This document shows, one piece after another, positions 1 to 11,606 of a DNA stretch of 64,000 bases. The translations under genes and the position numbers were made by a program. Source of the DNA: Engraulis encrasicolus. Its lineage: Eukaryota > Chordata > Actinopteri > Clupeiformes > Engraulidae. Every line of letters begins with the position of its first letter. Within the stretch, counting starts at the first letter, position 1. The notes under the pieces were generated by a model. That model was not told the origin of the DNA, did not search any database, and was given only the letters and a program-made list of their open reading frames with translations. The stretch spans positions 48,505,898-48,569,897 of the forward strand of contig NC_085867.1 in NCBI RefSeq assembly GCF_034702125.1. The letters run 5' to 3'.

Positions 1-598
1 TGAGGTATGCTCGCATCGCGTACCCCTAGTGGTTCACTGGTACCCCTAGTGGTACACTGGTACCCCTGATTGGGAATCATGGGCACAGGAGACGAAGAGG
101 CGACCTGGAAGTCAGTGCAAAAGTGAACAAGGCAGGGATTGATGGGCCTCTCCTGCTGCAGTTACCCTGGCAGTCCTCCGCTTTAGTGTTTTTTCTTTAA
201 TGAGACTACGAGGCTGTCTCATCCCCGTGCTTTTATCGTCCCATTAAAAAGAGAAGACTGGGGTCTGGGCATGACACCCCGCCCCCCAGACACGGGGAAA
301 AGAAAAGACGTCGGACAATCAATGTCCTGCTGGTTTTATTCCACGCGCTGAGCAGCCAGCCTGCCTGCCTGGCACTGCGAGAGCATTCAGAAAATCATTA
401 AGGAGAAAGTGGATTGATATGCTCACATGCCTGCAGAGACGCACTCATACATTTTTAGATACATGTGAACCAAAGAATATGGAACAATAAGAACGGACGT
501 CAGCTTGTTTTACTACATCCCTTCATTTACCTTCTATACAAGTCCAGTTACACATGTACACATGTGAACACACTCATACTGAGGCACATGCCCATGCT
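1..598. other. Intergenic, short tandem repeat near the start
   Basis: No gene is recognisable. Positions about 20-66 hold three imperfect copies of a 19-20 bp unit of the form TACCCCTAGTGGTACACTGG. The rest is unique-looking DNA. Confidence 0.6.
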
Positions 599-605
599 TA
601 TGCAG

Positions 606-644
<39 letters not shown>

Positions 645-652
645 AACACACA
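606..652. repeat. (CA)n microsatellite, interrupted
   Basis: CA dinucleotides broken by two CAAACA interruptions. They give spurious His/Thr and Cys/Val frames on the two strands. Confidence 0.95.
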
Positions 653-1553
653 AGAAAGGCATAACACACAGAAGAGAGGCATAACAGAGTCTATACAGTA
701 ACTTTTCGGACGTAGTTCTGTTTCTATGCCAACTGGCAGGCAGGAGCACATCACTGATGTGATGGTCTGAAGTCATCAGGTTTAGTAGTGTCTTGGACTT
801 CTACCCTAAAAGACAAAGTCAGAGAGAAAATCTTAAAGGGCCCCCCTCTCAATACATACAATCTAATGGGTTCCCAATTATGGGCCCCTCCTTTAACCTA
901 GGCCCAGGACAACTGACCCATTTCTTCCCCCCCTTCGGCGGGCCTGATCTTGGAACTTGGCTTGCTACACTAACAGACATTCAGAGTCAAAGTTTATAGT
1001 GCTTTACCGCCCACTCCTAAAACCACCAAGGAGAGGTTAATAGTGCCTTAAGCCCAGCCCTACAGACTTCTTGTATCCCCTCTCTGACCCCAAGTGACAA
1101 TAAAGGGCCTTACCCTCTAACTCAGCTCCCTGACTCAGCCTGACTCAGTTCTCTGTTCGTGTGTGTGTGTGTGTACTACATGTGTACATGAAGAGTTCAG
1201 ATGCAAAACCCCCTAAGTGCCTTTTCAGAAAATAATCTTAATTCATTTTTATTTAATACAAAGCTATCAAAATGTCATATTTTTCATTTTATACATGTAA
1301 TATAACTATTTATATGTATTATCAAGTACATGAATGTAAACCAAACCAACAACGGGGTTCTCTAAAATATGTAGAAGTGCAGGAGTTAGGGGGTTTTGCT
1401 TCTGAACTCTTCACATGTTTACATGTGGCAGTGTTCACACCACTTTGCAGTAAACTCACACTCATATGACATGGACAGAGCTCCCCTTACTGTTATTGTT
1501 CAATCATTAAATGTTAAATCACTCAATCTACATTTCATATCATATATCTGTAT
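653..1553. other. Unannotated stretch
   Basis: Holds a short GT run at 1158-1174. No protein, RNA or transposon end is recognised. Confidence 0.5.
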
Positions 1554-1561
1554 ACTGTATG

Positions 1562-1878
1562 CAGCGGTGAAAGTAGATGGGTGTGCACGGGTGTGCACAG
1601 GTGCGCAGCACCGGTATAAAATGTACAGCTGGTGCGCAGTACCGGTAAGAGAATAGGTTTAATGCTGCATAAAAACCCAGATTTGAAAAAAAGCTGTTTT
1701 AGTAGAAAACACATACAACCACACCATTTGAGACAAAAGTCCTAAAAGAAACACCCGAAATAGTCATGCAGCGATATACACGCAGTAGTGCACTTGTTTA
1801 TTTTGTTAGGTCATTGTTTGTTTGCGGCTGGTGGCAGGGGGTAGCACCGGTAAGAAAGAAAAACTACTTTCACACCTG
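1562..1878. mobile_element. hAT-type nonautonomous element
   Basis: The ends form a 15-bp imperfect terminal inverted repeat: CAGCGGTGAAAGTAG on the left, and the reverse complement of CTACTTTCACACCTG on the right. The flanks are ACTGTATG (1554-1561) and ACTGTATA (1879-1886), an 8-bp target duplication with one mismatch. CAG...CTG ends and 8-bp duplications are hallmarks of hAT transposons. The 317-bp interior has no coding frame, so this is a MITE-like derivative. The motif CACCGGTA recurs near both ends. Confidence 0.85.
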
Positions 1879-1886
1879 ACTGTATA

Positions 1887-2604
1887 ATGACACAGGGAAC
1901 TGCTATCCTACTTATATGGTTCACTGCCATTTTTAGATGTATAGCGACAGCAGAGAATCGTATATGAGAGTGAGATAAAGCGGTTCTTTACCGGTATCCA
2001 CTTAACGTCGGGTGAACGCCCCTTTAGGAGACCTTCGATTAGGAGACCTTCGGAGTCTTCAGGTAGAGAATAAATGGAATCCCCTTAGCGCTGTAGATGG
2101 CGGTAGCGCACGTCTTGTGCAAAACACCACGATAAGAGAAGAAGAAGGAGCGACAGCGCCCCTTTAGGAGACCAAATTTTGAGCACACGCTTTTGCATTG
2201 AGTGCCCGTGTTTCGATTCCTCTTATTATATATCCAACCTCTTTGGCGACGCATACTGTATGCCGATCCATTCATTGGTCAGGTCCACGACCGGAGAGGT
2301 CAGGGAGAGGTCAGTACATTTAGATTAGACACGACACAACCACATTACTCATCTCACTCTGTCCCAGGTGAGGGGGAAAGCATTGGTTTTGGTCTGGAAC
2401 TGCCCCTTTAAGAACAGGTGAAAGAGAACGATGAAGACGTTGAGGCTGAAGTCTCCAGAGGGGTGAGGGCCTGGAAGTGAAAGGCATAGTTCTGCGCAAT
2501 CTCCGATGGACTAAACATGTGGTGGATGTATTACTGGAAGACAACATGGTTGCTGTAACACAACGCATCCTACTCCTATTTGTTTTAAATTATCTATCGA
2601 AACG
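1887..2604. other. Unannotated stretch with short direct repeat
   Basis: The 16-bp string GCCCCTTTAGGAGACC occurs at about 2019-2034 and again at about 2157-2172. It brackets a segment with a GTAGATGGCGGTAGCGC motif and an AAGAAGAAG stretch. This may be a small retroposed piece with its target duplication. No gene is seen. Confidence 0.4.
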
Positions 2605-2748
2605 CACTGCTGGCCCTGCCGTGGACTGGGTTCGATTCCCGGCCCGGGTTCTTTGCAGACCCCTCCCCGTCTCTCTCCCAATTCGCTTCCTGTCCACCTC
2701 TCACACTGTCCTAACAAATAAAGTTTTTTTTTAAAAGAAAGAAAAAGA
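2605..2748 (+). repeat. tRNA-derived SINE fragment
   Basis: Contains a pol III B-box-like GGTTCGATTCC, then a C/T-rich body and an AATAAAG plus poly-A/T tail, in the order expected of a fish tRNA-derived SINE. The A box is not clear, so the 5' part is probably truncated or diverged. A related decayed copy lies at 5571-5660. Confidence 0.55.
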
Positions 2749-2888
2749 ACCAGCAAGAAAACCATGGCTTGAGCTAGCCGCTTTGCACGGGTAAGCTACT
2801 CCTAACTTCCTTTTCTTGTGATCACACTACATGCACACAACAGTGGCATCTCACATACATACTGTCAAGTTATTACACCACACGTAGC

Positions 2889-3255
2889 TTAAAGGGACAC
2901 TGTGTGAGATTTTTAGTTGTTTATTTCCAAAATTCATGCTACCCATTCACTAATGTTACCTTTTTCATGAATATGTACCACCACCATGAAATTCTAAGTA
3001 TTCATTATGACTGGAAAAATGGCACTTTTCATACATGAAAAGGGGGATCTTCCCCATGGTCCGCCATTTTGAATTTCCAAAAATAGCCATTTTTAGCTGC
3101 AAAAATGACTGTACTTGGACCATACTAGAAAATATTTGTTTAATACTTAGTCAACTTTCATGTAAATATCAAATTTGGCAATAGGCAGCCCAGTTTCAAT
3201 GAGCAGCATAGTTGCAGTACCTTTTTTGACCATTTCCTGCACAGTGTCCCTTTAA
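2889..3255. mobile_element. TTAA-flanked MITE, family A, copy 1
   Basis: Bounded by TTAA on both sides (2889-2892 and 3252-3255). Terminal inverted repeats begin AGGGACACTGTG. The interior has no coding capacity. TTAA targets are typical of piggyBac and Kolobok superfamilies. Relatives in this window are at 7199-7566 (nearly full), 46143-46300 (deleted) and 35859-35945 (internal fragment, opposite strand). Confidence 0.85.
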
Positions 3256-3366
3256 GGCTTCATTACTCAGGTAGGGGGATATTAGGTTGAGCCGCGTAAT
3301 AGTCAGGAACCGTTTTGTGACATTGATCTATTGACTTTGTGGCATCTTAAATTTCTCTGCTGTTAA

Positions 3367-3557
3367 CAGTGTTGCCAGATTGGGCAGTTACCCACCCAAT
3401 TGGGCTGCTTGGGATGGCCGTCTGTGGGTTAAAATGGGAAAAATTGGCCATTTGGCGTTTTTTTTCCTGCCGTTGAAATTTGGCAGAATTTAGCCTATAT
3501 TGGCTGTTTTTGAGAACCTTTTGGGCGGGATTTGATGAGACACATCTGGCAACACTG
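3367..3557. mobile_element. Short hAT-type MITE
   Basis: Starts CAGTGTTGCCAGAT and ends ATCTGGCAACACTG, a 14-bp perfect inverted pair. The flanks are GCTGTTAA (3359-3366) and GTTGTTAA (3558-3565), matching at 7 of 8 positions. At 191 bp it is too short to encode a transposase. Confidence 0.85.
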
Positions 3558-3605
3558 GTTGTTAATGTTGAATACTGACATTGGAGATTCACCAATCTCA
3601 TTATT

Positions 3606-3773
3606 AGGCTCGTTCGTGACGACGAATTAAGATTTCTGCTAGGCAGTGGGCATGGGCACTTGGCCAGTTTGATGCATTGTGGTTAGAAAATTCTAACCAG
3701 AATGCATCAAACTGGCAAAGTGCTCATGCCCACTGCCTAGCAAAAATCTTACTGCTTTGTCACGAACAAGCCT
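3606..3773. mobile_element. Hairpin MITE (near-full palindrome)
   Basis: The whole 168-bp segment folds back on itself. The outer ends AGGCTCGTTCGTGAC and GTCACGAACAAGCCT pair with one mismatch, and the complementarity continues almost to the centre near TTAGAAAATTCTAA. ATT on both sides (3603-3605 and 3774-3776) may be a 3-bp target duplication. Superfamily not determined. Confidence 0.75.
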
Positions 3774-3776
3774 ATT

Positions 3777-4573
3777 GTGTCATTTTATTGGCCTTGATGC
3801 CATTCTTTCATGAACAGTTAATTTCCTTGGTTTTGAATAGACGATTTTGAATGGGCCTCCACACCGTTATCCTTCATCTATTTTTGTTTCCCCAATTCTT
3901 CTATTATTCGTGTGACACTTTTTGCTTTCCAACGTCCTTCCTACCTAAGAATCAAGTCCATTTGGAGTGTTTTAATTATGTTTTGCCCATTAAAATAAAG
4001 GCATTTTAACTACAAAGAAGATGAGTGCCTTGGTATTCTACAACTTTTAAAATCCTTCCAACCTTCTGCTGCTTTCAAACCCATTTATACCCATTTTCGT
4101 GTGCCCTTGAGCAATATAATCTTCATCTGCCAAGCAATATGTAACAGGACAATCTGATTTTTTTCTGCAATATTTTGTCATTACAGCATCTGATACGTTT
4201 AAATGGATGGGTATAAAATACAGCACCCACACAAGTTATGTAAGCACACCTTTGCCTGTGTTATATAAGAACGCCTATCCCAAATAGTAAAAAAGACTTC
4301 AAATCATAAAGTGTCATGAAGCACTCTTTTGACTCTCTGAGAGAGCCAATAATATCTAAGATTAAACATTAAGGTATCTCTGCTCTAATGTGAATGTCAC
4401 TGTGTGGGTAAGCCTATATGGTATTTGTATGATGTTTAAAAGTTCAATGAAAAACTAATGACAGACTCTGGGAATACCACAAAATAAAAACGAAAGTTAC
4501 AAAAAATATCTCTGCTCTCAAACAGATCCCTATGCCATCGGTCACCTTTACTAGTGATTAATTTGCCACACAA

Positions 4574-4613
<40 letters not shown>

Positions 4614-5169
4614 TCCTATGAAATAATAAAGGCATAAAAAAGCAAAAAAAATATTTGGAAAAAGTACAATCATAGCGTGGATTGAATAAATCTTAATATA
4701 CTGTAATGTTGCAAGGTCATATGGACTGAACAGGGTGAAATGAAAACAGGCTAATGCATCAGACTTGTGTAAATGCAAGGTCATTAGCATTCAACTACAG
4801 CCTATTCAACAAACGCCTGCCAGCCAGAGATACATCCTCATTCCTTGGGGATTGCTGTCTAATATCTCTGCCCGAGACTCTCCTGTCCTACTAGAGACAT
4901 TTTTGTGGCCTATAAATGAGCATATAAAAATGGGACACATTTTAAATGCTGCTATTTTGGAATGTGAAGAATGACACAGGGGATGAAATATTACAAAGAC
5001 GACTTGAACCAGAACATTTTTTTTTAGTTTTTTTTTAACAAAACCGACGCATAATGCATTCAATAATAATGGTGTGCACACAACAATGAAATCAGGATTA
5101 AATTAGATCTTTCATCTAAGAAGTTATTACAGTTCACTGAAATGCTGTCATATCTGCCTGGGGAGAACA
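3777..5169. other. Unannotated stretch with CA microsatellite
   Basis: A (CA)18 microsatellite lies at 4576-4611. Otherwise it is AT-rich DNA with no recognised gene or repeat boundary. Confidence 0.5.
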
Positions 5170-5177
5170 CACTAGTG

Positions 5178-5558
5178 CAGGGGTTCCCAACCTTTTTCAA
5201 CTTGGGGCCCTCTCAAAATTGTCAAAAATGCTCCGGCCCGCCTTTGACCCAATTAAGAATAAATCTCAAATAAATCAACAGCAATTCACACCAAAATATC
5301 ATTATTATTTTGGGAAAATGATTTCACGGCCCACTCGGAATACCTTCAGCGCCAGTAAATGGGAAGAGTCCAGGTATCACAAACGCGAGGATCAAGTTGA
5401 GTGTGGTGTTTAATGATAGACACCGGGTGAACAATACAGCAATAAGCCCGACCGGTCTATATCCGGCCGGCTGGTTACAGGTAACATACAGGTAACATAC
5501 TAACACTCCTGGCGCAGGGCCCACCAGTGGGCCCCGGCCCATAGTTTGAGAATCACTG
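5178..5558. mobile_element. hAT (Charlie-like ends) MITE with possible nested insert
   Basis: Begins CAGGGGTTCCCAACC and ends GTTTGAGAATCACTG. It is flanked by a perfect 8-bp duplication CACTAGTG (5170-5177 and 5559-5566). The internal segment 5354-5517, bounded by GCGCCAG and CTGGCGC, differs in composition and carries two tandem copies of AGGTAACATAC. It may be a separate inserted fragment, possibly LTR-derived, but that is unproven. Confidence 0.9.
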
Positions 5559-5566
5559 CACTAGTG

Positions 5567-6416
5567 AAAGGCCTAGCCGTGGTTCTGGCGGCAGGGCACT
5601 GGGCTGCTGATGGTCCAATTTCCGGCCCAGGTCATTTGCCGATACTTCCCCGTCTCTCTCAGACATACAGTAATTCTCATGCAATCTCATGTGTTTAGTG
5701 CCTTCAGTGATATGTTTTGGTGAAATACAGCAAGTCGTAATGTGTTACTTACAACTTGATGCAATGATACCGTATTGTAATTTTGTTGTGATGTACAGTA
5801 GGCAGTTTTTTCCAGCAAACAGTGAGTCAGAACACCAGCAAGGCGATCCCATCTGCACCAGCAGGCTTCGGGCATTTTTTTTCCACATCTTCTTCGGTAT
5901 GTGAGTCTTGCTGTCTTCCAGCCTTCTAGACTCCTTCAGCCTTGAACATGCCAACATAGTACAAAGATGAAGAAGCACAGATGTATGAGTGCAGAACATG
6001 ATTCTTTTCAATCTTTTATGGGTCTCTTAAACATTTGAAGGACTATCGGTCTATTAGCGAGCAATCGTGCGTTGCATTTTAATTTCCCATTGCGGTCTGA
6101 AAGAAGTTTCAGGCAATCTAAGGTATAGATTTCATGCCGGCCATGTTCGATTCAAGTCAGGAGGCCTCAGTCTTTGATGTAAGTATAAAGTGAAATCAAC
6201 ACATCAGACCTTTTTTTGCAGCAAAAGCTGTACGTCACTCCACACACACCCAACACGCAATCGGCATAGGTTCAGTCCGGCAGGTATTGGTGAAAGGGTG
6301 TTATTTCAGATGCTGCACTGTGATTAAGCCCTCTTGCACGTAGCAGCTATATTGGCAAAGAGGGTTTTCATGAAGTTTTGATACTGACAGGAACATAGCT
6401 GTCTCACTCTCAGAGT
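5567..6416. other. SINE-like relic and unannotated DNA
   Basis: Positions 5571-5660 resemble the body of the SINE at 2605 (CCGGCCCAGGTCATTTGCCG followed by CCCCGTCTCTCTC) with a degraded B box. Nothing else is recognised. Confidence 0.4.
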
Positions 6417-6481
6417 GCAGAGAGTGAGAGAGGGGGGGAGAGAGAGAGACAGAGAGAGGGAGAGAGAGAGAGAGAAAGAGA
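6417..6481. repeat. (GA)n microsatellite
   Basis: Imperfect GA repeat with GGG and GAC interruptions. It produces spurious Ser/Leu-rich and Arg/Glu-rich frames. Confidence 0.9.
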
Positions 6482-6629
6482 AATACTGTGCCATCAAAAG
6501 CAAACAACAATTTAAAAAACAAACTTTGAAAATATTCAAACTCTTCTGTTTCGGTGAGTCTGACAGTTGATCAAAAGAATAAACAAGCCTCATGTATTCA
6601 TTAAACCTCTCATAAAAGGGCCTGGCACA

Positions 6630-6631
<2 letters not shown>

Positions 6632-6686
<55 letters not shown>
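6632..6686. repeat. (CT)n-(CA)n compound microsatellite
   Basis: About 21 CT units pass directly into about 6 CA units. Confidence 0.95.
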
Positions 6687-7198
6687 CTGCTCTGTGCTGA
6701 TTCTTTGTAATTCACCACACAACATTTGGTCTATCAGCTTTGAGCTTCACATGAAGTAAGGTCATTCAAAGTCTGTTTCTCTCCTCCACTCTCCTATTTT
6801 TCTAAATAGGAAACCGCAGTATGAAATGCAATTCATCAGTATGTATTGAAACCGAACTTTAGGTTAAGACAAAACCTGCAACATGTGTGCCAAATTTTTT
6901 GTTACATTCTTGTTGATGCAATTAGAACCAGAAACACAGTAGAGCAATATCTGAAATAAAAACAAGATTTTTGAACAGCTTCTTCTCTGTTACAGTCAGA
7001 ATGATGGCAAAACAAATTCTCGATTTTTTTCATGAATCCATCTTCTGTGCTTGGACAACTTTTTAATGTCTTTCCCCCATTTTTCTTAATGAATATCGCC
7101 TACGCATTTCAACTGCAAACCAGTCTTCATTAGCTTGCCCTGAAACACGTAGGCGTTATCCATTATTTTTTTCTGCAAAATCCGAGTGTCTCAGATCC
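6687..7198. other. Unannotated stretch
   Basis: AT-rich sequence without recognisable features. Confidence 0.4.
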
Positions 7199-7566
7199 TT
7201 AAAGGCACACTGTGTGAGATTTTCAGTTGTTTATTTCCAGAATTCATGCTGCCCATTCACTAATGTTACCTTTTTCATGAATACTTACCATCAGCATCAA
7301 ATTCTTAACTATTCATTATGACTGGAAAAATTGCACTTTTCATACATGAAAAGGAGGATCTTCTCCATGGTCTGCCATTTTGAATTTTAAAAAATAGCCA
7401 TTTTTAGCTGCAAAAAATACTGTACTTGGACCATACTAGAAAATATTTGTGTATTACGTAGTAAACTTTCATGTAAAGATCAAATTTGGCAATAGGCAGC
7501 CCAGTTTCAATGAGCAGCATAGTTGCAGTACCCTTTTTGAACATTTCCTGCACAGTGTCCCTTTGA
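7199..7566. mobile_element. TTAA-flanked MITE, family A, copy 2
   Basis: Nearly colinear with copy 1 at 2889-3255, sharing the ends, the middle (TCATACATGAAAAGG) and the 3' part (GGCAATAGGCAGCCCAG). The left target is intact TTAA. The right has decayed to TTGA. No coding capacity. Confidence 0.85.
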
Positions 7567-7571
7567 GACTA

Positions 7572-7670
7572 CCACCTTCAACAAATTGCCTTCTTGGTCA
7601 GAGTGGGGATTGAACCTGCAAGCTTGTGATCTATTATAGTTCAACTGTCTTGCCATTGCTGCATGGCCCA
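7572..7670 (-). repeat. tRNA-like SINE head
   Basis: On the minus strand there is a B-box-like GGTTCAATCCC preceded at tRNA-like distance by an A-box-like CAGCAATGG. It abuts the right end of the MITE at 7199. It is too diverged to be a working tRNA, and SINE origin is inferred. Confidence 0.4.
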
Positions 7671-8261
7671 TCGTGTAATAATGGTAATTTATGACAAGCT
7701 TATGGTAATATACTGTATCCTGCAGTGTACAGTGCATGGGAGACTTAAAGCAGGACACTGCAAATGGACTACAGAGGAAAGGGTCTCGTACGGCTGCAAT
7801 CAATACAATCTGACCACTTACAAACTCAGCTGGACATGTCTCTTTCACATGACATGATCTAACAAAGTAGCACTCTGGATCAAGTGGGAGCCATGGAGAT
7901 GAGACGGAGGTGATGAATGGAGTGGCTTTTGTTCACAACAACACCACTCGCAAACATCCGTTCCTATCTGTTATTAGAGTCCTCTGCTGATGAAATGGCG
8001 AGTGATTGTTTGTCCATTATATAATTATAGCGATCCTCTTTTCTAAAAATAACAGTGCAATTGCTTGATTGCTGCTTCCGACCATTTCATTTCCTACCGT
8101 TTGTTTCAAGGTGGTCATCCTTGCATTCACTCTTACCCATTATTAGCAATTGCACCGTGTCCTGAGGCAGGATTGGCCTTGTACCAACAAGTGAGGTGCA
8201 CCACTCAACAGCTTTATCTCAATTAAAAAGTTATACAGTATTATTCCATCATATACTGTAT
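7671..8261. other. Unannotated stretch
   Basis: No recognisable coding or repeat structure. Confidence 0.4.
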
Positions 8262-8400
8262 AATAGAATAGAATAGAATAGAATAGAAATTTATTTCTTT
8301 TAAAAAATATTAAAGAGGGTTAAAGTGCATATCTAGTACAGCCTCCTACAAATTGTGTACATTCTAGTGTAGCTTTTCGTCTGTTCAACTTCCCACTATT
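8262..8400 (-). mobile_element. LINE 3'-end fragment with pentamer tail
   Basis: Read on the minus strand, AATAAATTTC is followed by about five TATTC pentamers (plus strand GAATA repeats at 8262-8286). Short pentamer tails after an AATAAA-like sequence are typical of fish L2/Rex1-type LINE 3' ends. No ORF remains. The inner boundary is a guess. Confidence 0.45.
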
Positions 8401-9158
8401 GCGCTCCCCTGCTGGGATAGATGGCTGGCAGGGTCACTGAAATGCAATCCAATTATGAGGGCCCCGAGAGTATGAATGTTTATCGCCGCTTATGGACTAC
8501 AATGCCCCCGGATGGATACCTCCTGTGGGCTGTGGTGTCATACTCGTGGTTCAGCACACAATCTGATTTCACCAAATAATTACTGTCTCTAGATCAATGA
8601 CCAAGTTGTCTCTGCTCTGTTGGATTCTGCACTACACTTTTTAGCCCATTTAAATGCAGCTCATGACTGCGAATGAGTTGAAAATCTTAAAATGATATTC
8701 TTTGAGCTTAAACTTTGAAATGCAATATCATCATGGTCTTTGATTGATTGATATGCAATTGAAGGCTGCTTAAAATGCTTCTTGGAAAGTGGGTGGCTAA
8801 TTCCAGTAATGATTTGATGCAATCGGATTGTGTATGTCTTTGCCGTTTAAACGATTCCCTGCTGGTCCCTAAACGCTGGTACACACAGCATCCTAAACAT
8901 CTCTGATTTCCACACAGAGTGAAGAAAAAGTGTGGCCAACAGACACTGGAAGACCAATCCCCCCAGCAGCATGGTAAGCCGTACCCTGTCGATATGACCT
9001 TCCTGTTGAGCTGAGGTATAAACTGCCCCTTGGTCAGAGGTTAGAATTCAGACGAGGGTTAGGGTTAGGGATAGGACTATAATAACAGGCCACTGCTAGC
9101 TCATTTCGACAAAGCTGCCCATTTTGACAGAACACGGGTGTAGCGAAGGGGAGTAGTG
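8401..9158. other. Unannotated stretch
   Basis: Contains a short telomere-like run GGGTTAGGGTTAGGG near 9058-9072. Otherwise nothing is recognised. Confidence 0.4.
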
Positions 9159-9233
9159 TTGCCCAGCTGGGACTCGAACCCAGACATTCTGTAGTAAACT
9201 GGGACTCTGACCGCTACACCAAAGAGCCAGGCT
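9159..9233 (-). repeat. tRNA-like sequence (pseudo-tRNA or SINE head)
   Basis: On the minus strand an A-box-like TGGTGTAGCGG precedes a consensus B box GGTTCGAGTCC. The T arm CTGGG/CCCAG pairs perfectly around a 7-nt loop, and the ends can form an acceptor-like stem only with wobble pairs and a register shift. No convincing anticodon arm forms, so a functional tRNA gene is unlikely. Confidence 0.5.
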
Positions 9234-11606
9234 CGTTGGCATGTTAGTCAGAACACACCCACAACCCTAGTGATGGTCACGCCATCACAACGGGGCAACA
9301 TCAACTCTACTCACTCATGACTCACTTCCTGTTTTCTTTTACATTCACAATGGTATTCTGTGAACACTCAAATATATCAAACCAAATTAATTTAGAGAAA
9401 ATGTGTTATTTCGCGCACGGCAGAGTAGCATCATCTCCAAAGTGTTTTCATTCAGCACTCTATCAGAGAGGCTTTATGGGTATTACGAGAGAGTAAAGTT
9501 CCGACTTTTTCCGGGTGGTACTGTCCACTTAGTGGCGCCAATGGAGGAGCGCAGAGGCAGTTAGAATGAATGGAGCCATATGGAGCTATTCTGCAAGCAG
9601 TGTGCAGATCCTTTCCAGCTACTACATGTGACAGCTTTTTGATTTGGCAACTGCTGATGCTTTTCTGCTGGATGTGCGCGCTTTCCACTACACTCTGTCC
9701 TATGGAGCTCAACCATAGATGTTGCCGTTGCTTGGGAGAGAATTGTTATGTTTCTATTTTAATTTTCCCAAAAGCAGGATAAATAGTCCTTTCAAACAGC
9801 ACTTAATTTTATTTTTTAAACTCGTTGATCTTTCTAAATTATTATTGTCAATATTACCTCATGAGTGGCTTCACACACTGCGGTTGGATTGGTCAACCGG
9901 CTGCATTGCTATGATCACAACTGCCATAAAGCAAGCCCGTTAGCAAAATGCTAGCGGAGGCTGACTCATAAATGCCAAACCTGTAAGAAATCAGAGGGAT
10001 ATAACCCCCCGGTTATTTGATTAAAATCCACATTGGTTTCTCAGAACCCACAGTAATATTGTCAGGTTTCAGCCAACAGCTAGCACAATTGTGAGTTATT
10101 AGTGCCAGCCTTATGGGCTGCGCTCGTTCGACAGTGCTCCTAGGTGAACTGCAGGCAGGTTAGATGGTAAGTTTGGACACTGTATGTAAACCCACTGTGG
10201 TGTCATCTGCATCTGCCATTTTCTCCCCTTGGTGTGGTGGTTGTGGTAAGGGTGTTACTTATAAAATAATAATTATTTTCATAAAGCTTTCGCAAAGTAA
10301 GACATATCACTAGGAAACAGTACAAGGGGGGAAGTATAAACCACAAAATCACCACATAAGCAAGATAATAAAAAAGAACAAGAAAAAACCCTTACAATCT
10401 TCCAAATGCGCTGAAGAGGATCGCTTTCAAATATGAGGAAGAGCTCTTCGGAAGCGATGGCTAAAGCCAGAGGGTTGCTGTCATGACCTACTCACTCACT
10501 CACTTAACGGGAAAGCATCAAGCCTTTGATGGCTGCCTCCATGCAGCAGACACCAATTAAGCGGGTGGCAGACATATTGTTGTGCTAGACAAGAAATGCC
10601 CTGAAGCAATCATAACCAGTGTGAATGCAGAGAGATATCAGGGAGAGACGTCTTTGTGGACATTATTCAAGTGCAGTAGATTTTTTTTTTTTTTTGGCCT
10701 GGTGATGCCTGACTTAGCGGATGCATGCAGCGCATGATCATCATAGCGCATAACAATGATAAAGCATAACATCGCCCTGAACATAGTTAATGGGGTGTTT
10801 CTTTTTTCATTTTTATACTTGTCTTTACCACAAGACCCACACGTTTTTTTTTTTATACAGAGCATGACTATTTGATTTTGATTTGATCTGAAAAGACCCC
10901 TGTGTTCTGTGGAATTCTCAGATACCGAATCTAATCAAATCTGAAATGGGAATCTGATGTGTCTGCTCTTCTTTTCACGTGTCTAAATGACATGTGACAT
11001 TCTGACATGCTCTTTGAAGCTGTATCGAGTTGGGGTGACAGAGGCTCAAACAGTAGACTTAACTCGTGCCATAGTTGGAGAATTGTTGATCAGAGACCCC
11101 GCTGGTTGGGTCACCTTGAAAAAGTCTCTGAAGCCCATTAATTCTCCTGATGGCATGGCTGTAGCTGTAGAAAAGTTCCCTCGAACAATCTCCAGTTTAC
11201 CACTGTGGGGGAACCCCTAAAATTCGGTAATCAATAAAAATGTGTCAGACTCAAATGGACACAAATGCCCTAGTAAAAATAGCGAATTGTCCATAATCAA
11301 GCTAAGTGTCATGTCCATAACACTGGAATTACTCGTTAGGTAATTTCTCAGGTTTTCAATGCTATTAGATTTTCATGGGCTTGTGGTTTTTTTGGTTCTT
11401 TTAAGTCTGACCACTCCTGAGTCACGTGGTACAACTGCTTAAACCAGAGCGGAGCTCGGGATTCCTCAAATCCTCAATTATATTCATGCAACGTCGATAA
11501 TTTTATTATATGAAGAGTTAGGTAGCTTTATAACATTGTTATAGTCAACGAGTCGTCAAAGTCATTAATGTACACGATATCAGCCGAAGGACAATGGCAA
11601 AGATGT
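9234..11606. other. Unannotated stretch
   Basis: About 2.4 kb with no recognised gene, SINE, LINE or transposon ends. It contains a T15 run near 10681. A short open frame of 77 codons at 10987-11220 (plus) has no recognisable motif and is not called. Confidence 0.4.

Noticed and set aside
534..776. Long Cys/Val and His/Thr open frames over CA/GT repeats (also near 30000, 31400, 41600, 52900)
   Set aside because: Products of dinucleotide repeats, which lack stops in several frames. No domain or codon signal.
9058..9072. Interstitial telomeric repeat
   Set aside because: Only two to three TTAGGG-like units. Too short to mean more than chance.
9159..9233. Functional tRNA gene on the minus strand
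   Set aside because: A and B boxes are good, but no anticodon arm forms and the acceptor stem needs wobble pairs and a register shift.
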